From: Mycetocola miduiensis | GTDB lineage: Bacteria > Actinomycetota > Actinomycetes > Actinomycetales > Microbacteriaceae | Direction of reading: 5' to 3' | Length of the DNA: 64,000 bases | NCBI RefSeq assembly: GCF_900115155.1 | Contig: NZ_FOVM01000002.1 | Span: forward strand, 374,550-438,549 | In this document: piece after piece, positions 43,412 through 53,935 of the stretch | Layout of the letters: the number at the start of each line of letters is the position of its first letter | How positions within the stretch are numbered: the first letter of the stretch is position 1 | Translations under genes and position numbers: made by a program | Notes under the pieces: generated by a model | Databases searched by the model: none | The model's input: the letters and a program-made list of their open reading frames with translations, nothing else | What the model was told of the DNA's origin: nothing

Positions 43412-44329
43412 ATGGTTCTTAGCTGGCGATGGTGGACGTGGGCAGCGTGGTGCGCGGGCGCTCTGCTGGCGCTTCCGGTTCTGGGTCTGGGAACGGGCGG
43501 CCTGGTGGCCTATGGTGCGGGTGTGCCTGCATCGGCGCTGGTGGCGGGTGCAATCACCGGCACATTGAAGAGGGGCCGGGTGCGGTCGGACCGCCAGGAC
43601 CTGGCGGGTATCGCCGTGCTCTATGTCGTTGTCGTCAGTCTCTTCGGGCTGGCCTTCACCGGGTTCGGCACAGACAACGTGCTCGGGCTTTTCCTGTGCT
43701 TCGCCGCGGGGATGCTGGTGGGAGTAGCCGGACCGATCGTCTACACCGTATGGCTGCGGCGGCGCCCCCTGTCTTCGCTGGGACTGGGCGCGAATCGCTG
43801 GAAATCGGCACTGGCGCTCAGCGTCGCGCTCGCCGCGATTCAGCTTCTGGTCACTCTCGTCGGAAGGCGCCTGCCTGCCAACCCGGAGGACTGGGTGCCG
43901 TTGCTGGTCATGTCACTGACAGTCGGCGCGTTCGAGACGGTGTTCTTCCGTGGATTCATTCAAGACCGCCTCAGGGCGGTTGGCGGTCAGGCCGCGGGAG
44001 TTGGCGGGGGAGCCGCCTTATATGCGGTGTACCACGTCGGGTACGGAATGAGGGGGCTGGAACTTGTCTTTCTCTTCGCCCTCGGGACCGTGTACGCATC
44101 GGCATACGCGCTCGTTCGGAACGGTCTCGTGCTTTGGCCGTTCCTCACGCCGCTCGGGAGCTTTTTCAACAACGTAACCAACGCGGACATCGAACTGCCG
44201 TGGGCATCTATTCTCGGGTTCCTCGACGTCCTGGGCTTGATGGCCGGGGTCCTCTGGCTCGCGCGGCGACACTCGAAGAAGACGCGTGCCGCTTTCTCCG
44301 GAGTCGCTCACGAGGAACGAAAGCGATGA
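43412..44329 (+). CDS. CPBP family intramembrane metalloprotease (distant type)
   Basis: 305 residues with about eight membrane segments. The CPBP motif appears as FETVFFRGFIQDRL (E-T-x3-R type), followed by YAVYHVGYGM (F/Y-x3-H) and the third motif region PLGSFFNNV. It is only remotely similar to the CPBP genes at 688 and 16692. The start ATG has GAGGGCGGG upstream. Its C-terminal tail is basic. PfkB follows after 150 bp with its own ribosome-binding site. Confidence 0.8.
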   Translation: MVLSWRWWTWAAWCAGALLALPVLGLGTGGLVAYGAGVPASALVAGAITGTLKRGRVRSDRQDLAGIAVLYVVVVSLFGLAFTGFGTDNVLGLFLCFAAGMLVGVAGPIVYTVWLRRRPLSSLGLGANRWKSALALSVALAAIQLLVTLVGRRLPANPEDWVPLLVMSLTVGAFETVFFRGFIQDRLRAVGGQAAGVGGGAALYAVYHVGYGMRGLELVFLFALGTVYASAYALVRNGLVLWPFLTPLGSFFNNVTNADIELPWASILGFLDVLGLMAGVLWLARRHSKKTRAAFSGVAHEERKR

Positions 44330-44479
44330 GAAGGTGGACACCCGTCGAACTCGCCCACTGCAATGCTTTCGCGGCCCATGTGTCGATGTGACACCCGACG
44401 CCGCGACACACCCGGGTGGCCGTCGGAGCCGTAGCCGCTCGGTTCAGGCACTGGGCGAGGATCACCAAGGAGGCGGCGC

Positions 44480-45418
44480 ATGCAGGCACCGATCGTCACG
44501 CTGACCATGAATCCTGCCCTTGACGTGTCGATTTCGGTGGATCGCGTCGTGCCCGAGCGCAAACTGCGGAGCGGCCCGGGCCGCTTCGACCCAGGCGGCG
44601 GGGGTATCAATGTGACCCGTGCCATCAGGAATCTCGGTGGCAGTTCGACCGCGGTCTACCCGCTTGGTGGGCCCACCGGTGAGGCGTATCGCAGTCTCGC
44701 GGAGGCCGCCGGTGTCTCAGGCCACGTGATAAGGATCGCTGGCGAAACCCGGGAGAGCTTCACAGTCCACGATTCATCCACGGGTGAGCTTTACCGATTC
44801 ATCCTGCCCGGGCCGGAATTCGTTGAGCGCGAGTGGCGCGCGTGTCTGTCCGTCGTCGGCCACAATCTTCCTCGAGGGGGGTTCCTCGTGGCCAGCGGCA
44901 GCCTGCCACCGGGAGTCCCGGCTGACTTCTACGCGAGGGTCACCCGGCTCGCCGCCGGTCAGGATGTCCGCGTGGTCGTCGACGCGTCAGGGCCGGCACT
45001 TGAAGCGGCGCTGGCCCAGGGCCTTTTCCTCATCAAACCCAGTCGCGACGAACTTGCCGAATTGGTCGGGGCTCACGGCGAGTTGGACACCGACGAGCAA
45101 CTGCGAGCCGTCGGTGCCCTCGTCACGGAGGGTCGCGCTGAACACGTCGCGCTGTCCCTGGGTGGCGAAGGCGCACTTCTTGCCTGGGCGGACGGCACAC
45201 TTCGACTGTCGACGCCGCGGGTCGAGGTGGCAAGTGCGGTTGGAGCGGGCGATGCCTTCCTTGCCGGACTCGTGCTTCGGCTTGCCGAAGGCCAGCCGAT
45301 CGAAAGCGCGTTTCGCACAGCGGTCGCAGCGGGCAGCGCGACGGCGGCGATGCCCGCCACGGAGTTGTGCAGCGCTGAAGACGTGGCGACGCTCGAGGGT
45401 CAGCTCGGTCTCGGCTGA
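44480..45418 (+). CDS. pfkB: PfkB family sugar kinase (phosphofructokinase-like)
   Basis: 312 residues with AGGAGG before the ATG. Substrate-binding start PIVTLTMNPALDVSISVDRV and GGGGINVTRAIRNLGG, characteristic of 1-phosphofructokinase, tagatose-6-phosphate kinase and Pfk-2; then SGSLPPGVP, IKPSRDELAELVG and the catalytic loop VGAGDAFLAGL with Asp at about 258. The DosR regulon of Mycobacterium holds the homologous Rv2029c. The exact sugar phosphate is uncertain. A dead C-terminal copy is at 9894-10067. Confidence 0.9.
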   Translation: MQAPIVTLTMNPALDVSISVDRVVPERKLRSGPGRFDPGGGGINVTRAIRNLGGSSTAVYPLGGPTGEAYRSLAEAAGVSGHVIRIAGETRESFTVHDSSTGELYRFILPGPEFVEREWRACLSVVGHNLPRGGFLVASGSLPPGVPADFYARVTRLAAGQDVRVVVDASGPALEAALAQGLFLIKPSRDELAELVGAHGELDTDEQLRAVGALVTEGRAEHVALSLGGEGALLAWADGTLRLSTPRVEVASAVGAGDAFLAGLVLRLAEGQPIESAFRTAVAAGSATAAMPATELCSAEDVATLEGQLGLG

Positions 45419-45426
45419 CTGCCGGC

Positions 45427-45440
45427 GGGACCTAGGACCC
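45427..45440 (+). promoter_or_regulatory. DosR-box-like site, leaderless promoter of PEP synthase regulator
   Basis: GGGACCTAGGACCC. The hexamer GAGACT is at 45464-45469, and 35 bases separate the box from the ATG at 45476. Confidence 0.8.
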
Positions 45441-45475
45441 TATGTTCGCAACCGCGGTCGTGTGAGACTCCCCTC

Positions 45476-46339
45476 ATGACCGCTGCATTCACCGACACCG
45501 CGTCAGCACGCGCGGGGATGCCGGGACGGACCGCTTTCGTCGTGTCGGACAGCACGGGCGTCACCGGTGAGACGATCGCCGAGGCGCTGCTGTCGAGCTT
45601 TCCGGCATTCAGCTTCGACCGTCGCACCATCCCATTCGTGGATAACGAAGCGACGGCGCGGGAGGTAGCCGCCGAGATCGACCGCGTCGCGGCGAAAGGT
45701 CTGCGGCCGATCCTGTTCCTCACCGTCGCCGATGCCGAGCTGCGCCAGATTCTCGGCGGTTCCCAGGCGATCATCATCGACCTTCTAGGTGCGCCCCTCA
45801 ACGCACTGGAAGCGGAATTGGCGACGACACCGTCCACATCATCCCGAGCGGGGCACAAAGACAACGAGCGCCGCCGCGTGAGGAAACGGATGCGCGCGGT
45901 CGAATACGCCATCGAGCATGACGACGGACAAGGCGCCACGGCACTGGAGGTGGCTGAGCTCATCATCGTCGCTCCGTCCAGGTGCGGAAAGACCGAGACC
46001 GCGATGTATCTCGCCATCCAGTTCGGACTCCTCGTGGCGAACGTCCCGCTCACCGACGATTCACTGCACGAAGGTGAAGGACTTCCTGCGACCGTCATAC
46101 CGCACGTTCGACGATGCTTCGGACTGACGAGCACCCCACTTCGGCTCCATCAGGTGCGAAGCGAACGGTGGCCGAACTCTGCCTATGCCAGCCTGCAGCA
46201 GTGCACACGGGAATTGAGGGGGGCCGAGAAGGTGTATCGCCGCCACGGCATCCCGTTCCTGAACTCGGCGATGTCGAGTGTAGAGGAAACGTCCGCAGCC
46301 ATTGTCCAGGCGATGGAACTCCGGACCGAAGATCCCTGA
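45476..46339 (+). CDS. PEP synthase regulatory protein (bifunctional kinase/pyrophosphorylase, DUF299)
   Basis: 287 residues. N-terminal FVVSDSTGVTGETIAEALL, the nucleotide loop APSRCGKTETAMYLA (about residues 166-180) and the C-terminal YASLQQCTRELRGAEKVYRRHGIPFLNSAMSSVEETSAAI all fit the PPSR/PDRP family. These enzymes phosphorylate PEP synthase (or PPDK) at a Thr using ADP and remove the phosphate with Pi. It lies 12 bp upstream of ppsA. The leaderless start means synthase and its switch are both under the box. Confidence 0.92.
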   Translation: MTAAFTDTASARAGMPGRTAFVVSDSTGVTGETIAEALLSSFPAFSFDRRTIPFVDNEATAREVAAEIDRVAAKGLRPILFLTVADAELRQILGGSQAIIIDLLGAPLNALEAELATTPSTSSRAGHKDNERRRVRKRMRAVEYAIEHDDGQGATALEVAELIIVAPSRCGKTETAMYLAIQFGLLVANVPLTDDSLHEGEGLPATVIPHVRRCFGLTSTPLRLHQVRSERWPNSAYASLQQCTRELRGAEKVYRRHGIPFLNSAMSSVEETSAAIVQAMELRTEDP

Positions 46340-46351
46340 AAGGAAGATGAG

Positions 46352-48808
46352 ATGACGAACGTTCTGTGGTTCGAGGACATCGATATGAACGACGTTCCCC
46401 AGGTCGGCGGAAAGAACGCGTCTCTTGGTGAGATGGTGTCTGCGCTCGCCGGGAGGGGAGTGCGGGTTCCCACGGGATTCGCAACGACGGCCGATGCCTA
46501 CCGTCAGTTCCTTTCCGCTGACGGACTCGCCGATCGGATCCGGGATGCCCTCGCCCGACTCGACGTCAGTGATGTCGCCTCCCTCTCCGCGACCGGCACC
46601 GCGATCCGCGACTGGGTCGAACGGCAACCGTTTCCTGCCGAGCTCGAGCGTGACATACGCGACGCATACTCCGCGCTTTTGGCCGCTGAACAGGACCAGG
46701 AGGTGGTGACGTGGGCCGTGCGATCGTCTGCCACAGCCGAGGATCTTCCCGATGCCTCGTTCGCCGGCCAACAGGAGACCTATCTGAACATCGGGGGAGT
46801 CGAGAACATCCTTTCCGCGATCAGAAGCGTTTTCGCCTCGTTGTACAACGACCGCGCAATCGCTTACCGCGTGCACAGTGGCTACCGGGATCATGACATC
46901 GCGCTCTCCGCGGCGGTCCAGCGCATGGTGCGGTCGGACATCGGAGCTTCTGGGGTCATGTTCACGGTCGACACGGAGTCCGGCTTCGATCGCGCTGTCC
47001 TCATCACGAGCGCGTACGGGCTCGGCGAGGCTGTCGTGCAGGGCGCGGTGAACCCGGATGAATTCTTTGTCTACAAGCCCGCGCTGCGGCAGGGGCGGCG
47101 CGCGATCCTCAAGCGGCAGGTCGGGGAAAAGGCGGTCGCTCTGCGTTACGCGGACGGTCGCGGAGTCGGCAGCAGCACCGTCTTCATTGAGGTGCCCCTC
47201 GACGATCGCCAAAGGTTCAGCATCACCGACGCCGAGGTCGAGGAACTCGCCCGGCACGCGCTCGTCATCGAAGAGCATTACGGGCGGCCCATGGATATCG
47301 AGTGGGCTCGCGACGGAAACGACAAGCGGCTCTACATCCTGCAGGCCCGCCCCGAAACCGTGGTGTCACGCGCAGGCGGAAACGTACTCCGCCGATTCGT
47401 GCTCCGCGAGAAAGGCGAGGTGCTGGTCACTGGCCATGCAATCGGCCAGCGGATCGGGGCAGGCCCGGTCCGCGTCCTCGACAGCATCGCGACGATGGAC
47501 AGCTTCCGGGCCGGGGACGTGCTCGTGGCCGACATGACGGACCCCGACTGGGAGCCGATCATGAAGAAGGCCTCGGCGATCGTGACGGATCGGGGCGGCC
47601 GCACGTGCCATGCGGCGATTGTCGCGAGGGAACTGGGAGTCCCGGCCGTCGTCGGCACCGGCAGCGCCACACGCGACCTCGCCGGCAGCGGCGACGTGAC
47701 CGTCTCGTGCGCCGAGGGTGACGATGGAGTCGTCTACCGGGGCCATCTCGAGTTCGCCGAGGTGCAGACGCAGCTGGACAGGATGCCGGACATCCCGGTC
47801 AGGTTGATGATGAACGTCGGCACGCCTGACCAGGCCTTCTCGTTTGCATCCCTGCCGAACCGGGGAGTCGGCCTCGCCCGGCTCGAGTTCATCATCAATA
47901 ACCAGATCGGAATCCACCCTCAGGCCCTCCTCGACTACGACGAACTGACAGGCCAGCTCAAGACGGACATCGCCGACCGCATCGCCGCATACGACTCCCC
48001 ACGCGACTTCTTCGTGCGTCGGGTAGCAGAGGGGGTCTCGACGATCGCCGCAGCGTTTGCGCCGGAGCCCGTCATCGTACGCACGAGCGACTTCAAGTCG
48101 AACGAGTACAGGAGCCTTCTCGGTGGGCGGCGATACGAGCCTGAGGAAGAGAACCCGATGCTCGGCTGGAGGGGAGCGTCCCGCTACATCACCAAGAGCT
48201 TCTCGGATTGTTTCGCGATGGAATGCGAGGCGCTGCGGTACGTCCGCGACGAGATGGGCCTGACCAATCTCAAGATCATGATCCCGTTCGTGCGAACCGT
48301 CCAGGAAGCCGCAGCGGTGATCGATGTCCTCGCCGAGAACGGGCTCCGTCGGGGCGACAAGGGCCCCGAGGTGATGATGATGTGCGAGATCCCGTCGAAT
48401 GCCCTCCTCGCTGACCGGTTCCTCGACCACTTCGACGGCTTCTCCATCGGATCCAACGACATGACACAACTGGTGCTCGGTGTCGATCGGGACTCGTCGC
48501 TGGTCGCCGGCGCCTTCGACGAGCGTGACCCGGCCGTGCTCGACGTTCTGCAGCGAGCGATCGCGGCCTGCGTACGCCGCGGCAAGTACATCGGAATCTG
48601 CGGCCAGGGCCCGTCCGATCACCCAGACCTCGCAGACTGGCTCGTGGACCAGGGCATCGAATCCATCTCGCTCAATCCGGACACCATCGTGGAGACCTGG
48701 CTGAGACTGGCCCAGCGAGCAGGCGGAACAGAGGCGTCGACGACGCCCGCCGCATCGCGCCGGTCCGGGTCGGGTTTGCTCGCGGAGACCGCCGAGACAC
48801 GTCGATGA
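46352..48808 (+). CDS. ppsA: Phosphoenolpyruvate synthase
   Basis: 818 residues with AAGGAAGATGAG upstream. N-terminal ATP-binding domain ([33 protein letters not shown]), the swivelling His domain with the phosphohistidine in [21 protein letters not shown] (His at about 420; the adjacent Thr is the regulatory site) and the C-terminal TIM barrel ([56 protein letters not shown]). It converts pyruvate and ATP to PEP, AMP and Pi. Paired with its regulator, it would favour gluconeogenic flow. Confidence 0.95.
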   Translation: MTNVLWFEDIDMNDVPQVGGKNASLGEMVSALAGRGVRVPTGFATTADAYRQFLSADGLADRIRDALARLDVSDVASLSATGTAIRDWVERQPFPAELERDIRDAYSALLAAEQDQEVVTWAVRSSATAEDLPDASFAGQQETYLNIGGVENILSAIRSVFASLYNDRAIAYRVHSGYRDHDIALSAAVQRMVRSDIGASGVMFTVDTESGFDRAVLITSAYGLGEAVVQGAVNPDEFFVYKPALRQGRRAILKRQVGEKAVALRYADGRGVGSSTVFIEVPLDDRQRFSITDAEVEELARHALVIEEHYGRPMDIEWARDGNDKRLYILQARPETVVSRAGGNVLRRFVLREKGEVLVTGHAIGQRIGAGPVRVLDSIATMDSFRAGDVLVADMTDPDWEPIMKKASAIVTDRGGRTCHAAIVARELGVPAVVGTGSATRDLAGSGDVTVSCAEGDDGVVYRGHLEFAEVQTQLDRMPDIPVRLMMNVGTPDQAFSFASLPNRGVGLARLEFIINNQIGIHPQALLDYDELTGQLKTDIADRIAAYDSPRDFFVRRVAEGVSTIAAAFAPEPVIVRTSDFKSNEYRSLLGGRRYEPEEENPMLGWRGASRYITKSFSDCFAMECEALRYVRDEMGLTNLKIMIPFVRTVQEAAAVIDVLAENGLRRGDKGPEVMMMCEIPSNALLADRFLDHFDGFSIGSNDMTQLVLGVDRDSSLVAGAFDERDPAVLDVLQRAIAACVRRGKYIGICGQGPSDHPDLADWLVDQGIESISLNPDTIVETWLRLAQRAGGTEASTTPAASRRSGSGLLAETAETRR

Positions 48809-48818
48809 CGGCACCCGC

Positions 48819-48832
48819 GGGACCTTCGACCC
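48819..48832 (+). promoter_or_regulatory. DosR-box-like site upstream of BON gene (copy 3)
   Basis: GGGACCTTCGACCC. The hexamer CACACT is at 48856-48861, and the ATG is at 48896. Confidence 0.75.
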
Positions 48833-48895
48833 TGCCGGCACCGAGCGAGCCCCTCCACACTGTGAGGAGAAATCCGCAGCCTGAAGGGACCAGAG

Positions 48896-49585
48896 ATGAC
48901 TGCCTCGAAGCGGCAGGTCACGCACGACGACATGGCGATCCAGAAGGACGACAAGACGATCCAACGGGCCGTCGAGGAAGAACTCGACTGGACCCCCGAC
49001 GTGAACGCGACTCATATCGGCGTTTCGGTCGACGGCGGCCGCGTGACGCTTTCCGGCGCCGTAGACAGCATCGCGGAACGAACCGCCGCTACGAAAGCTG
49101 CGTACAGGGTGGATGGTGTCACCGGCGTCGAAGACGACATCGCCGTTCGCCGCGACCCCGCCTCCAACGCTGACATCGACATCCAGCACTCCGTCGACCG
49201 CATCCTCGAATGGACCAGTGGTGTCCCCAGCACGGTCACGGCCAAGGTGCACGATCGCAAGGTCGTGCTCACCGGCCAGGCCGATTGGAACTACCAGCGC
49301 GTCGCGGCGGCCAAGGCAGCCGGACGCGTGCTCGGCGTGGTCTCCGTCGACAATCAGGTCACCCTTCAGCGTCGGCCGTCCGCCGGCGACACCGCTGAGC
49401 GCATCAAGAACGCCTTCGTCTGGAACGCCACACTCGACGCCAACACCATCACGGTGACGGTCTCAGGCAACACGGTGACGCTGACTGGATCGGTGCACTC
49501 GTGGGCCGAGAAGAAGCAGGCGGTTCTCACCGCCTGGTCGTCGCCGAACGTGGCGGAGGTCATCGACGACATCATCGTCCTCTGA
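48896..49585 (+). CDS. Triple BON-domain protein (copy 3)
   Basis: 229 residues with GAAGGGACCAGAG upstream. Three BON units (GRVTLSGAVDS, RKVVLTGQADW, NTVTLTGSVHS) at about residues 22-88, 95-157 and 160-226. About 75% identical to copy 1, with the same spacing between box and start. The ADH gene follows after 28 bp and may be co-transcribed. Confidence 0.9.
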   Translation: MTASKRQVTHDDMAIQKDDKTIQRAVEEELDWTPDVNATHIGVSVDGGRVTLSGAVDSIAERTAATKAAYRVDGVTGVEDDIAVRRDPASNADIDIQHSVDRILEWTSGVPSTVTAKVHDRKVVLTGQADWNYQRVAAAKAAGRVLGVVSVDNQVTLQRRPSAGDTAERIKNAFVWNATLDANTITVTVSGNTVTLTGSVHSWAEKKQAVLTAWSSPNVAEVIDDIIVL

Positions 49586-49613
49586 GCGGCAACGAGAGAA
49601 AGTGAGCGCGAAA

Positions 49614-50672
49614 ATGAAGGCACTCGTGTACGGCGGTCCCGGGGTGAAATCGTGGACAGATGCTCCCGACCCGGTGATCCTGCACCCGACGGATGCCGTC
49701 GTGCAGGTCGACACGACCACGATCTGCGGCACGGACCTGCACATCCTGAAGGGGGATGTGCCCGCCGTGCAAACCGGTCGCATCCTCGGGCATGAGGGCG
49801 TCGGAACGGTGACAGAGGTGGGCGCTTCAGTGACGAGTCTTGCGGTCGGGGACCGCGTGATCATCTCCTGCATCAAGTCCTGCGGGCACTGTGCGAATTG
49901 CGCGATGGGGTTGTTCTCGCACTGCCTCGGCGACGAAGGCCGCTCGGGCATCGGCTGGATATTCGGCCACCTCATCGACGGGACCCAGGCCGAATACGTG
50001 CGGGTCCCGTACGCGGAGAATTCCCTGTACAAACTGCCGGACGGTGTTCCGGACACGGACGCTGTCATGCTCTCAGACATTCTGCCCACCGGTTTCGAGA
50101 TCGGAGTGCAGTACGGGCAGGTCAAACCCGGCGATGTCGTCGCAGTCATAGGTGCCGGGCCGGTCGGGCTCGCCGCGATCGCGACGGCGGGGCTGTACGG
50201 CGCAGCCACCGTCGTTGCCATCGACCGTGACACCAACCGGCTGGAGCAATCCAGACAGTTCGGCGCAACGGACACAGTGATCTCCGGCACCGGCGACTGG
50301 AAACAGCAGGTCCTCGCACTGACCGACGGTGCGGGAGTAGATGTCGCGATCGAGGCGGTCGGGGTTCCTCTGACGTTCACCATGGCCACCGAAATCGTGC
50401 GCCCCGGAGGTCACGTCGCCAATGTCGGTGTGCACGGAAAGCCGGTGGAGTTGCATCTGGAGGACCTGTGGATTCAGAACGTGACGATCACGACAGGCCT
50501 CGTCAATGCCAACACCACCCGGATGCTGCTGAAACTCGTGGCGCAGAAGAAGATCCCGGTCGACCGACTGGCCACCCATCATTTCACCTTCGACCAGATG
50601 CTTGACGCCTATGACACCTTCGGGAGAGCCGCCGAGACCAAGGCGCTCAAAGTTGTGATCAGCCGCAGTTAG
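49614..50672 (+). CDS. Zinc-dependent alcohol dehydrogenase (MDR family)
   Basis: 352 residues from ATG 49614; a GTG four codons upstream (49602) is also possible. Catalytic zinc site CGTDLH and GHEG, structural zinc Cys series SCGHCANCAMGLFSHC, Rossmann motif VAVIGAGPVGLAAI, then AIDRD suggesting NAD. The HCLGDEGRSGIGWIFGHLIDGTQAEYVRVP segment is typical of class III-like or formaldehyde/butanediol-type MDR enzymes. Its 3' end is followed 60 bp later by the HAD-GH65 gene with no box between, so a BON-ADH-GH65 operon is likely. Confidence 0.9.
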   Translation: MKALVYGGPGVKSWTDAPDPVILHPTDAVVQVDTTTICGTDLHILKGDVPAVQTGRILGHEGVGTVTEVGASVTSLAVGDRVIISCIKSCGHCANCAMGLFSHCLGDEGRSGIGWIFGHLIDGTQAEYVRVPYAENSLYKLPDGVPDTDAVMLSDILPTGFEIGVQYGQVKPGDVVAVIGAGPVGLAAIATAGLYGAATVVAIDRDTNRLEQSRQFGATDTVISGTGDWKQQVLALTDGAGVDVAIEAVGVPLTFTMATEIVRPGGHVANVGVHGKPVELHLEDLWIQNVTITTGLVNANTTRMLLKLVAQKKIPVDRLATHHFTFDQMLDAYDTFGRAAETKALKVVISRS

Positions 50673-50732
50673 CACGCGGCGCGGTGTGTTGTGGTTTCGA
50701 ACCTGGCCGGGGCCGATCGTCGGAGACCTGAC

Positions 50733-53700
50733 ATGGCCCTGTCCTCAGAAGACACCAGACGTTACGAGGCGGTCATCTTCGACCTGGACGGCGTCGTCAC
50801 CGACACCGCCACGGCGCACGCCGCCGCCTGGAAGCGACTCTTCGACGAGGTGCTGCCGCTGCTGGCGCCGAGTGCTGCCCCCTTCGACGTGCACGAGGAC
50901 TACCGGCGCAGCATCGACGGCCGGCCACGTGAAGAAGGCATCCGCACCTTCCTCGCCACGCGCGGCATCACCCTCCCCGAAACACCTGAGAAAGCCCCGC
51001 CCGAGACTCCGACCGTCCAGTCCCTCGCGGCTCGTAAACAACAGTTGTTCGAGCGCCAACTCGACGAGCATCCGGTCGCCGCTTACCCCGATGCGATCTC
51101 CCTTCTGCACCGTCTACAGACGCGCGGCATCCCCACGGCTGTCGTCACCTCGAGCCGCAACTGCGGTCGCGTCTTGCAGGCGGCCGGAATCGCCCACCTC
51201 TTCGATGTCACTGTGGACGGCACGGACGCCAGGCGCATGCACCTGCCCGGCAAGCCTGATCCAGCCACCTTCCTGGAAGCGGCGCGACAGTTGCACGTGA
51301 CGGCCGCCAAGGCCGTTGTACTCGAAGACGCTTACGCAGGCGTCGCCGCGGCCGCCAACGGAGGTTTTGGATGGGTCGTCGGAGTCAACCGGAACGGAGA
51401 CGAGGACGCACTCCGCACCGCGGGTACACATGTGGTGGTGACTGACCTCAATGACCTGGAAAAGCGTCTGGCGGCCGCTCACCTCGGATGGGCCGGTGGG
51501 GGATCTGACACCAACCCGTGGCGGTTGCACTACGTCGGATTCGACCCCGCAACCGAGCCACTGCGGGAAACCCTCTGCGCACTCGGAAACGGTTACTGGG
51601 CGACCCGTGGCGCCGCACCAGAGGCAGATCCGACACCACCGCACTATCCCGGCACGTACCTCGCCGGTGTGTACAACCGTCTGCGCACCCAGATCGATGA
51701 ACGCACTGAAGAGGACGAGAGCCTGGTGAACGCGCCGAACTGGCTGCCCCTCGCGTTCCGCATCGGCGACACAGGTGACTGGTTCGACATCCGGACGGCC
51801 GACGTGCTCGATTACGAACAGACGCTCGACCTCGGCCGGGCCGTTCTCACGCGAACCTTCCGAACCCGGGATTCCGGAGGCCGTATCACCCGCGTCACCC
51901 AGCAGCGCTTCGTATCCCAACACGACGACCACGTGGCCGGCCTCGCGGTCACGTTCGAAGCAGAGAACTGGTCCGGTCCGATCACCGCACGTTCGGCGGT
52001 GGACGGGCGCGTCGCAAACCGTAACGTTCCCGAGTACCGTCTCCTAGCTGACACCCACCTGAGGCCGCGCGCGACCGCCGAGCCAGACGCCGACACGGTG
52101 CTACTCGAAATGGAGACCTCCCAGTCCGGTATCCACATCGTGATGGCAGCCCGTACCCGGGTGCGCGTCGACGGGATCGTGCAGCACCCTCGTCGTGTTC
52201 TGGTGACGGATGCGGCGGGCTGGGTCGGCCACGAACTCAGGTTGGAGGCGCGGGAGGCGCACGCGATAACGATCGAAAAAACCGTGGTGGTCTGCACGTC
52301 GCGCGACCGCGCCATCTCATCGCCTGCGCTCGCGGTGACGAACCGGATGCGCCGACTGCCCGACCTGGCGGACCTTGTCTCTGCGCACGAGTCGGCATGG
52401 CGGGAGCTGTGGAACGAGTTCGCTGTCGTGCTGGAGACGGGTCGAGAGCAGGTCGGCTCGCGCCAGCAGTTGGCTCTCAACATCAATATCTTCCACGTGC
52501 TCCAGAGCGTCGCCGCCGTCACCGCCGATCTTGACGCGGGGCTGCCGGCGCGCGGGCTGCATGGTGAAGGCTATCGGGGACACATCTTCTGGGACGAGAT
52601 GTTCGTCTACCCGACGTTGTCTCTGCACCGCCCGGAAATCAGCCGGGCGCTGCTCGGCTACCGCTATCGACGGCTCGGCGAGGCACGCGCTGCCGCGCGG
52701 GCGGCGGGCCATCAGGGTGCGATGTTCCCGTGGCAGAGCGGCATCGACGGGCGGGAGGAGACACCCACGGAACTCTTCAACCTGCGTGACGATGAGTGGA
52801 TGCCCGACAATTCGCGGCTTCAGCGGCACGTGGGTCTCGCCATCGCCTACAGCGCGTGGAAATTCTACGAGTCCACGGGCGACATCGGGTATCTCGTCGA
52901 CCAAGGTGCCGAACTGATCATCGAGATCGCCCGTTTCTTTTCCAGTCTGGCCATTCACGACGAGACGGCCGATCGTTACGACATTGCAGGTGTGATGGGA
53001 CCGGACGAATTCCATGACGGGTACCCCGACGCCCCGGGCACCGGGTTACGCAACAATGCCTACACGAACGTGATGGCCGCCTGGGTGATGCAACGAGCGG
53101 TGGAGGTCGTAGCGTTGCTATCGCCGCGGTACGCCGACCAGATGTGGAACCGGGTCCAGCTGCGTCCGGGCGAACCGGACGATTGGCGACGCGTCGGCAG
53201 CCGATTGCGGGTCCCGTTCCATGCTGACGGCGTAATCAGTCAGTTCGAGGGCTATGAGCATCTGAAGGAGTTCGACTGGGACCGGTACCGCGCCCGCTAT
53301 GGTGCGATCGGCCGGCTCGACCTGATTCTGGCGTCCGAGGGGGACCACACCAACAACTACAAAATGTGCAAACAGGCTGATGTCCTGATGCTGCTGTACC
53401 TCTTCAGCGCCGACGAATTGCGGCAAGTTCTCCTCAGTCTGGGCTATGACTTCCCGCCGGAGGCGATTCCTCGCACCGTCGAGTACTACCGGGAACGCTC
53501 CAGCCACGGCTCAACCCTCAGCAGCGTCGTGCATTCCTGGGTGGAAGCCCGCGGGGACCGGGCACGTTCGTGGAGTTTCCTGGTGCAGGCTCTCGAGTGC
53601 GATCTGGCCGACAGTCAGGGCGGCACAACGCACACCGGGGTGCACCTCGGTGCCATGGCTGGGTCAATCGATATGGTCACACGCTGCTACACCGGCCTGG

Positions 53701-53930
53701 AGTTGCGCAATGGCACGCTGTGGCTACACCCCGTGCTTCCTCCGGAAATCTCGGGAATAGACTTCACCGTGTACTTCCAGCAGCAGTTGGTGCGGGTCGT
53801 CATCGACTCGGCCATGCTGCGCTTGTCTGTTCTTCCCGGTGGTGCGGCACCGCTGCTCGTCAATGTTGAGGGTGCCGCGGCACAATTGAGTCCTGGCGAG
53901 TCGCGTGCATTTTCCGTGAGCGGCGCATAG
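50733..53930 (+). CDS. HAD phosphatase/phosphoglucomutase-GH65 glycoside phosphorylase fusion
   Basis: 1065 residues from ATG 50733 with GGAG upstream. Residues 1-250 form a beta-phosphoglucomutase-type HAD domain (VIFDLDGVVTD with Asp17 and Asp19; VVTSSRNCG; KPDPATFLEAA; VVLEDAYAGVAA). Residues about 290-1060 form a GH65 phosphorylase with GNGYWATRGA, HIFWDEMFVYPTL and catalytic Glu759 in MGPDEFHDG. It would phosphorolyse an alpha-glucoside such as trehalose, kojibiose or maltose and convert beta-glucose-1-phosphate to glucose-6-phosphate within one protein. Mycobacterial Rv2006 has the same fusion. A dead copy lies at 13226-15854. Confidence 0.92.
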   Translation: MALSSEDTRRYEAVIFDLDGVVTDTATAHAAAWKRLFDEVLPLLAPSAAPFDVHEDYRRSIDGRPREEGIRTFLATRGITLPETPEKAPPETPTVQSLAARKQQLFERQLDEHPVAAYPDAISLLHRLQTRGIPTAVVTSSRNCGRVLQAAGIAHLFDVTVDGTDARRMHLPGKPDPATFLEAARQLHVTAAKAVVLEDAYAGVAAAANGGFGWVVGVNRNGDEDALRTAGTHVVVTDLNDLEKRLAAAHLGWAGGGSDTNPWRLHYVGFDPATEPLRETLCALGNGYWATRGAAPEADPTPPHYPGTYLAGVYNRLRTQIDERTEEDESLVNAPNWLPLAFRIGDTGDWFDIRTADVLDYEQTLDLGRAVLTRTFRTRDSGGRITRVTQQRFVSQHDDHVAGLAVTFEAENWSGPITARSAVDGRVANRNVPEYRLLADTHLRPRATAEPDADTVLLEMETSQSGIHIVMAARTRVRVDGIVQHPRRVLVTDAAGWVGHELRLEAREAHAITIEKTVVVCTSRDRAISSPALAVTNRMRRLPDLADLVSAHESAWRELWNEFAVVLETGREQVGSRQQLALNINIFHVLQSVAAVTADLDAGLPARGLHGEGYRGHIFWDEMFVYPTLSLHRPEISRALLGYRYRRLGEARAAARAAGHQGAMFPWQSGIDGREETPTELFNLRDDEWMPDNSRLQRHVGLAIAYSAWKFYESTGDIGYLVDQGAELIIEIARFFSSLAIHDETADRYDIAGVMGPDEFHDGYPDAPGTGLRNNAYTNVMAAWVMQRAVEVVALLSPRYADQMWNRVQLRPGEPDDWRRVGSRLRVPFHADGVISQFEGYEHLKEFDWDRYRARYGAIGRLDLILASEGDHTNNYKMCKQADVLMLLYLFSADELRQVLLSLGYDFPPEAIPRTVEYYRERSSHGSTLSSVVHSWVEARGDRARSWSFLVQALECDLADSQGGTTHTGVHLGAMAGSIDMVTRCYTGLELRNGTLWLHPVLPPEISGIDFTVYFQQQLVRVVIDSAMLRLSVLPGGAAPLLVNVEGAAAQLSPGESRAFSVSGA

Positions 53931-53935
53931 TACGG

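Noticed and set aside
44380-44395. GTGTCGATGTGACAC upstream of pfkB
   Set aside because: An imperfect palindrome with wrong arm sequence and spacing compared with the island's box.
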